A program made the position numbers and the translations under genes. This document shows, piece after piece, positions 27,801-36,800 of a DNA stretch of 64,000 nucleotides. Location: the IMG/VR virus record IMGVR_UViG_3300032220_000132, positions 1 to 64,000 of that record; one strand, 5' to 3'. The notes under the pieces were generated by a model. The model was not told the origin of the DNA. It worked only from the letters and a program-made list of their open reading frames with translations, and ran no database searches. How positions within the stretch are numbered: position 1 is the stretch's first letter; every line of letters starts with the position of its first letter. Origin of the DNA: a virus.

Positions 27801-30800
27801 TCTAAAGCAGGAAATCGCCAAGCAATCAAATTAGTCATAGATGATGGCAAAGAACAGTTAGTTAGAAAACTATTAGTAGATTATGTAACGTCTTTACAGA
27901 CCCTACAAGCTGTAATTAACGAGCATTCTAATGTTACCCCTTTATACGATGCATTGGTGGCAAAGTATGTAAAGGATGAGAATGCAGACCGCATACCTGA
28001 CATATATACACCAGAGGGTGTAGATTTAAGAAATAAAATTGAAGATGTTAGGCTGTATCAATACATTCCAAGATTGTTTCTTTTGTTTAGCCTTGATGAA
28101 AACTCTACTGATCAAACAAACCGAATTGTAAAGAAAGACGCAGAGACTCCACCAGAGTTAGGTAACATCATTCGCCGTGGTATGCGTGATCATCGGCAAG
28201 GTCGAGATGTAGATGTACAAGACTTTTTGCAAACATTTAAATTTTTACCAGGCGGTATTGACTTTGGTAATTGGGTTAATCAGTCAGAACGTGCAGCCCA
28301 TCTAAACGCTATTTACGATGCGATGTATGACTTAGCAGATATTGCTGGTATAGCGCCAGAGATGCTAGGCTTGAATGAAAAGTTAAAACTAGCTGTAGGT
28401 GCACAGGGTCGTGGTGGCAAAACTGCGGCTTGGTTCGTTCCTCAATACAACGAAATCAACTTAACAAAAACAAAGGGAGACGGAACACTAGGGCATGAAT
28501 GGCAACACGCATTAGATTGGAATTTAAGAACATCTGCCAACGGAAAAGTCTTAATGGCTGATACGGCACATACTCTACAAAATATGATTACTGTAGAAAG
28601 AGTAGAAAATAATTTACGGTCAATCTTAACCAATACAGCCAATAGTGAAAATAACCGTAATACGCCACCTAAAAAAGCATTTTTTAATGCTATTTCAAAT
28701 AGTCGATATGGTGAAGCAGACATCTATCGTAGCTCTTTTACTGATACACAATTTTACAAAGATGCTTTGGAATTAGACAGAGGTAGAGATAAACCCTATT
28801 GGAGCACTCCAGTAGAATTGTTGTCTAGGTCTTTTGAATCTTTAATATATGATCTATCAAAAGGTGGATCTCCATATCTAGTTGGACCAACAGTAGCCGA
28901 TGGATATGTATCTAAAAAGAATGGTTATCTTGGCACTACTTATCCAGCTGGTAAAGAGCGCCCTGTAATCAATCAAATATATCAACAGATGTTGGATCAA
29001 ATTGATCCTAAGACTTTAGAGATAAAAACATACAAAATAGAAAATCAAATTATTGCGGTTGAAGAGTTAGGTTATGCAGTAGTTGATCAGTATTACCTTG
29101 ATCGTGGTCGACTAGGTGGTTTAAATTGGTTTAAAACAAAAGAAGAAGCAAAAGAAGCTAAAGAACAACGTGACGGCACAGAAGCAATATTAACGCCACG
29201 GCTAATGCAAATTAGCAAGGTTAATCAAAGCATCATTAACATGGCACAACGTATTGATGCCATTATGGATGAGATGGGCTTGTTTAAGTGGCCTGAAATC
29301 AAAAATGGCTCAATGGCTGAATCCATGTTCTACCATATGCGTCAAGGCTGGTGGCCCAAGAACAACCGTGAACTAGCTGAGTATGGCATCAAAGCGTATT
29401 TGCAAGCTCCTGAGCTATTGGGATTTAACCCTGCTAAAAACCAAAGGGAAATAGACAACTACAAAATTGCTGATTTTGAAGGTGATCGAGTTAAGTTAAA
29501 ACAAACTCAAGAAGACTTTGAGGCAGCAGCGGTTCGGTTTATTAGCCAAGTCATTACAGATATGCGATCAGAAGGTTCTGATACCAAAGCTATCTATGAC
29601 CATATTGTTGGCTTATACCAAAATCAACCTACATTAGATGTTAAGTCAGTATTAAGCGTATCCAATAATGCTTACTCTACGCCTTTGCCGATTGCATACC
29701 TTGCTGGCATGTTATCTCGTGTTAAATCGACTACAACAGTATTAGATCCAACTGGCGGTAATGGAATGCTGGTTGTTACGGCTAATCCTAAAAACGTAAC
29801 AACAATAGAGATAGACCCACATCGTGTTAACAATTTAGAGTTAATGCAAATAGGAGATGTGATTGAAGGTGATGCATTAGTAAAAATAAAAGACATACAA
29901 GACCAAAAGGTAGACGTAGTTCTTACAAACCCTCCATTTGGATCACTTCCAACGCCTGTAGATGTTAAGTCTTGGACAGGACAAAATTACAAGATTGGTG
30001 CAATAGATCAACTGATTGCTGCAGAATCATTGCGAACAATGGCAAATGACGGTAGAGCAGTTTTAATACTCGGATCTCATGTCAAGCCAAACACTATTAC
30101 ATCAACAGATAGAGTGTTTTTAAATTGGTTATACGGCAATTACAATGTTGCTGACCACTTTGAAATTGCTGGAAATTTATATCGTAAACAAGGTGCGTCT
30201 TTTCCGTTGCGTGTCTTGGTTATTGCTGGAAGAAATCAAACGGACAATGTTTTCCCAAATGATTTTGTTGTCAATAGAATAAATTCATTTGATGAATTGT
30301 GGAGCAGATATGTTCAAGCCAGTGATCGTAGCGAACAAGTCGTGGTGGGTACCAGAAAATTACGGGGACCTGCTGGCGGTGCAGATAGAACAACCAGAAC
30401 AGTACCAACAGGCGATAATCTCCAAGATGGCGAAACTAGCGGAGGAATGGGGAGGACTGGAGAGGGCGCTGGCATCGGCGAACAATTACCTCCGACAGGA
30501 GGGGTCAACGTACCTCCCAGTGCCAGTGGACGTGGAACAGCTGGTGGAGTTCGTGATACAGAACAACAGCAGGATAGCGGAGAAGATCAACGAGGGAGAC
30601 CCAGAGGTGGCGAACCCAGCACCGCAGAAAGAAGCGATATATCTGGTGAAGAATCAAGCACTGAACTGGGAGGACTTTCTGACCTAGAGCTAGACGATAT
30701 ATTTAATAGCTTAGGCAAAAAACCAAAAACAGGAACAACGACACCAAAAGGAGAGCCTAAAGGTGTTAGAGGTCCAAGAGCTCCTAAAGGAGCAGCTAAA

Positions 30801-33800
30801 ACTAAAACAGTCATTCCTAAAGAGTTAGAAGGTTTAGGACTTGAAAGTTTGCTTGATGAATTAGATGCAGCATTAAATGGTAAAGCTCCAGAGGTAACAA
30901 TTACAGAGCCGACCCCAGAAAACAGCGATGCTCGACTAGACAAGCAATCTCAAGAAGCAATGGATCGTATAGCGCAAAATGCAAAAAATACTAGCGATGA
31001 TCCTAACAGTGGACTGTATTCTAGAAAAGACGACCAAGAGTATGCCAATGTAAAACCAATTATTCAAAAAGTTTGGGAAGCTGTCGGACAAAAAATTACA
31101 GATACCAAACAACGTATTCAACAAGTTTATGATTTATTGGTTAAAAAATTTGGTGATTTAATTAAAGGTCATTTAAGAACCTATGTTAATGAACTAAGAA
31201 ATACAGTACAAAGAAGACCTAAAAATCAAACTCCAGTACAGAGTGAGCCAATTGATACAGAATCAAGAGTTGTTTATTTAGGCAAGTCAAGGTTTTCAAG
31301 CGATGGCATTTACTTACCTCGTGCTCAATCACAGCATGCGTATACGGCTTTAGAAAACCTAGAGGCACAAGTTGGCAATATAGATGAATTTGTTGCCAAA
31401 GAATTAGGATACTCATCTATTGATCAAATGGCAAAGGGACTTGCTGGTTATCAAATCGATGCACTAGGTTTAGCAATTCAAGCTAACAAACTTGGAAAAG
31501 GTTTTATTATTGGAGACGATACTGGCGTAGGTAAAGGCAGAACAGCTGCAGCCATGATTGTCTGGGCAAAGAAGCAAGGCAAAGTTCCAATCTTTGTTAC
31601 CCTGAGTGATTCTTTATACACTGCAATGTATGCCGACTTAATTGCCATTGGTCATGGCGATATTCAAGTGGCAATGACTAATTCTGATTCCAAAATAATT
31701 AAGGACGTTGGAGAAGGCAAAACTGAATTAGTTTTTGAAAACAAAAAAGGTGATAACGACAAGTTAATTAAATACATTACACAAAATAGAAAATTGCCTC
31801 CTGGCAAAGATGTTTTATTTACTGCATATTCTCAGTTAAATGGTGGCGTAGGATCTCCAGCAAGACAATCAGCAATAGCATCTCTAGTTGCAAGTGGAGA
31901 TGCTGTATTAATTATGGATGAAGCCCATAATGCCGCTGGTACGCCAAGCGACAAAGACTCAATGGGTCAAAATGCCTTCTTTATGTCTTTGCTAACGGGT
32001 GAAAACTTATTGGGCAAAGGCGAGGAAGTGCCTGAAAGTTGGAAGCCACCGCCCACTGTTTACTTATCTGCTACGTTTGCAAAACGTCCAGATAACATGC
32101 CTTTGTATATCCATACAAACTTACGTTATGCCGCAGACACTCCAGAAGATTTAACAGCCTTGTTTGGTAAAGGCGTTAAAACAGATGTGTTGCAACAAGT
32201 GTCTTCAGAGATGTTGGTAGAGTCTGGCTCAATGATACGCAGAGAAAGATCGTATGAAGGCGTAACGATGGAATTCGTTATTGATGACAAGAATACCGCA
32301 AGAGATACTAGAGAAGTTGACAAGGTTACAGAAATACTAAGATCTTTGGTTAATGCAGACCGAGCTTTTAAAGAGTGGATAAAAACTGAGGGCGGAAAGG
32401 ACGCAGTAGTTAAGTTAGGTCCTCCAGGCTCGTATATGGGTAAAGTTGGACCAACAGCATTTAATGATACAAAATCTAATCCATTTACCTCTGTAGTGCA
32501 TAACTACATAGGATCGTTGCTGCTTTCAACTAAAACTCAAACTGCTGTAGACATGGTTGTTGACAAACTTAACAACAATGAAAAAGTAGTTGTTGGATTA
32601 CAAAACACCAATGGCAGCGCATTAGAAGATTTTGTTGCACAAAACAACATTAAAAAAGGCGATGACATCCCTGACTTTGGATGGCAAACATTAATTAAAC
32701 GTGCCGTAAAATCCACTACAAAAGTAACTTTAAAATCCGCTAGTGGCAATAAAGACATGGATCAGGTTGTATATGTTCCTTATGAACTAATGCCACCGAA
32801 TATCCGAGCTGGATATGAGAACGTTGAAAATGCTTTAGAAAATTTCCAATCTGATTTACCAGCCGCACCAATTGATTTCATACGCACAGAGTTAGAACAG
32901 AAATATGTATGGACTATTGATGGCAAAACCCACGTTGGAGACACACCGCCTAAAGGGGTAAAAGCAAGACACTTAGTTGTAAAAGAAATTACAGGCAGAA
33001 AGAACGGAATAGATTACTCTGGAGACGTACCAAAGTATGTAACGCTAGATAATCCTAGTCGTACAAGTATGATTTCGTCATATCAAAATGGCGAAGAATC
33101 TAAAAATGGACCAATAGATGTACTGATAATTAACTCCGCAGGCGCAACTGGAATCTCGTTGCATGCCTCAGTAGATGCATTTGACCAGCGTCCACGGCAC
33201 ATGATTGTCTTACAGCCACATGGGGATATTAGCGTCTTCATTCAGTTGTTAGGAAGAATACATAGAACGGGTCAGGTTGAATGGCCTTCATTCACTATGT
33301 TAGCAACTGGAATACCAGCTGAGAGACGAATCTTAGCCATGTTGCGTAAGAAATTGTCTAGCTTGAAGTCCAATACTTCTGGCGGATCTAGCAGTACAAA
33401 GGTTGAAGGCGTAGATTTTATTAATATGTATGGCGATGTAGCAACAGCCGAATACTTGAATGAACATCCAGACATACAAGCCTTTTTAAGTGTGCCTCAG
33501 TATTCAGATCCTGCCGAAGCCGCTGGTTCTGACTTGGCTCACAAAGCGTCAGGCACAGCAGGATTGCTATCTTCGGCAGACCAAAAAGAGTTCTTTGACT
33601 CTATTGAAGCCAGTTATATAGCGGAAATAGATTTAAGGAATGCTACAGGAACTAATGCATTAGAAAGAAGGGTATTGCCATTAGAAGCTGAAATTATCAA
33701 AGAAAACTTAATCGAAGAGGGTTTAGATAGTTCCAATCCATTCTTAACTGATGTAGTAATGGCACAGTTTAACGTGGATATTATTGGCTCAATACCTACT

Positions 33801-36800
33801 GTACAAAACATAAAAGATGACATCAGTTTTGCATTAAACGGCAAGACAGCGCAGGACGTTGTTAATGAAATAGAGACAGATTTAAACAGCGTCTATATTG
33901 AAGTAAGAAATCAAATTGTTCTTAAACAGCAAGCGCTTGATGAAGCTATAAAAAATCCAACAGCTACTGAAAAAGATATAGCAGAGTTAAATAAGCAAAA
34001 AATAGCGTTAGACAATCAATTTGCCACATTAAATGAACGTAAAGATAAAACGCTACAGGCACTAAGCAACACCTTTGCAATTGGAACTGGCTTTGAATCT
34101 TTTATAGTTAACAGTGTTCCATCCGCTGCTGTAGTTATAGGAATAAAGGTAGATAAAGCACGGATAGGTAAATCCAAAACTGGTAATCCTTATTCACCAT
34201 CAAACTTCCAAGTTATTATCAAACGAAATATTCCTGAAGGTAGGATATCTCCAACCTTGGCAACATTGGAAGGTACATCAATTGAGCGATCTAGTCCTTG
34301 GACAAACCCTCCTCTAGAAGATTGGTTTGCCTTAAAGTCGGTTACTGGTGGAAGAACAACTAGATATATAGCCTTAGGAAACATACTAAAAGCTGCTCAA
34401 TTGTTTGGTCCTAGTGGCGGTGAAATTGCTAAATTTACTTTGCAAAATAGCAAAGAAGCAATATCTGGCGTAGTCATGCCATCTAAGTATGTGCCAGTGG
34501 CAATTAGCGAACAAGCGGTTCGGTTAAGAAACCCAGAAGCAGCAGTTCAATATTTGCTGGCTATGTGGGACAGCATAGTACAGAAAAAATATAACGATAC
34601 TCAAATTGAATCATATAAAGAATTAAGTGATACCTTAAAACCTTTAATGATTCCTAATTTGCCAAACCCTTTTGATGGAGAAAAGACTAGTACAAATGCT
34701 GTTATATTGCGTGGCTCAGCACAAACATGGCAGTTGCGGATTGATCCGTATCGACCAAATAACTTTAAAGTAATTATTGCAGGAGATGTTCCAAAGAAAT
34801 TAATAACTGCACCAATACTTAAAACGTTAATTCCAGGTGGCCTTGCCAAAAAAGGTAACAAAGCATATGAGATGTCTGGCGGTGATTCATTAACAGATCC
34901 ACAAAAAATAATATTGTTAGTCAAGTTCTTACATAAAAATTACCCAGCGACAGTAGAAGCAGATAGCGCTAAGTTTGCTCGTGAAGTAATGAAAGTGGAG
35001 TTTGACTATAGTGAAAGTAAGAAAGGTTTAGCATCACGGGGTCCTGCAGAGGGCGGTCAAACGGTTGAAGCTGTTCAAGCACAGATTGTTCCTATAAAAG
35101 GAATTACAGTTAACGTTCTTCAATCAGTTGATGAATTGCCAGACAATACTGCGCCAGCTGACGTAGAAGGTATGTGGCTTTCGGGCAGAACTGTTTACTT
35201 AATTGCAGATAACCTACCAAATGCAAAAAGAGTACAGGAAGTATTAGCGCATGAGGCTGTTGGTCACGCTCTTTTAGAAGAGATGTTGGGACCAAAGCTG
35301 ATGGCAGAATTGGTTAGAAATGTCCAAAACTTAGAAAAGACTTCTAGCCTTGTTAAGGAAATAGCCGCCAAAGTAGATCGTACACAGCCTGGCTTATCGC
35401 CAGAGCGAAGAGCCAAAGAAATCGTAGCAAACATGGCAGAGCGTGGCATGTACAAAATAGGTCTAGTACAGCGTGTTATTCAAGCCATTCGCAATTGGTT
35501 GAGAAGCCAAGGGTATACGATTAGCTTCTCTGATAGGGATATTGTTGAACTATTAAACTTTGCCGAAAACTACTTTGATCGTAAAGAAGCAGTCCGCTTT
35601 CCATCTTTACAACCTGCACCAGCAAAGACTCAAGCAGAGATCAATAGAGAGCGTCAACAACAAAAGCGGGAAAAGGCTGCTGGGTACTTCAGTAGAGAAG
35701 GCGAAGGCAAGAACACTGAAGACTTTGACAAGCAATTTGCTGAAGATGGCTTTAACAACACTCCAATTAGGTCTTCATCTACAGTAAAGGACACTTTACT
35801 TGGCGGTGCAAAACAGGCAAAGCAGGCTTACGACAACACTATAGATGCTCCAGCCATGGCATATAAAGCCATGAGTGGCAAGCTCTTGCGTGGCATTACC
35901 TATGTCCGTAATAAGAACATCTGGTATGGTGCTGGTTTGGAATTGGCTGAGAAAATCAACCAAAAGGCAGCTGGTTTATCTGGCAAGCTGCGTGATGGTC
36001 AAGGTAGAGCCATGGCTTCTATTGCCATTACCAATGCCTTACACGCTGGCAATATTGCCGTAGATGTTATTAGACAGGGCTCATTGGCGTTTAATAGAGA
36101 TAGCCAGATGTTCCAAGCAATTAAACGACCATTCTCTATGGCTAACGTAATCATTGAAAAATCAAAGTTGATAGCTAGAGTTGGTGAACAACGTGCCCAC
36201 GACATGATTCAAATGTACTTTGAAGCCAAGCGCTCCAAGAGCATTAATGACGAATTCCAGAAAATAGAAGAGGAAATTGCTCGTTTAGATAAAGAGCGCC
36301 TTTCACCAGGACTAGACAACGATCAGCTCAATCAAATTCTTAATGACCTTTTAAATGCCAAGCAGGACTTGAAGCAGATTGGTATTGCGAAAAAGAAGGT
36401 TCGCATGACCGAAAAGCAGATAGATTTTTACAGAAAACTAGATGAAAAGCATCCAGAACTAGGCAAGATGATGGAGAACTGGACCAAAGTCAATCAAAAC
36501 ATGATTGACATGATGTTGTTTAGCAAAATCATCAGCAGTAAACGTGCAGAACGGCTTAAGAGCATTGAGGATTATGTTCCTTGGTATCGTATCCAAGATG
36601 ATATGGAAGACGTTCACGATACAAGCACCATGGGTAGTGTGCGTAGCAATACTAATATTGCCAAAGAAAAGAAATTCAAGGATACCGAAGTAAATAAGGA
36701 TATTGATGACATTGTGGATAACATGCTCCACAACGTTATGACTATTACCCGTAACTCTATGCGTAACTACGCTGCCAACCGTGTAGTTGATTCTTTTGCA

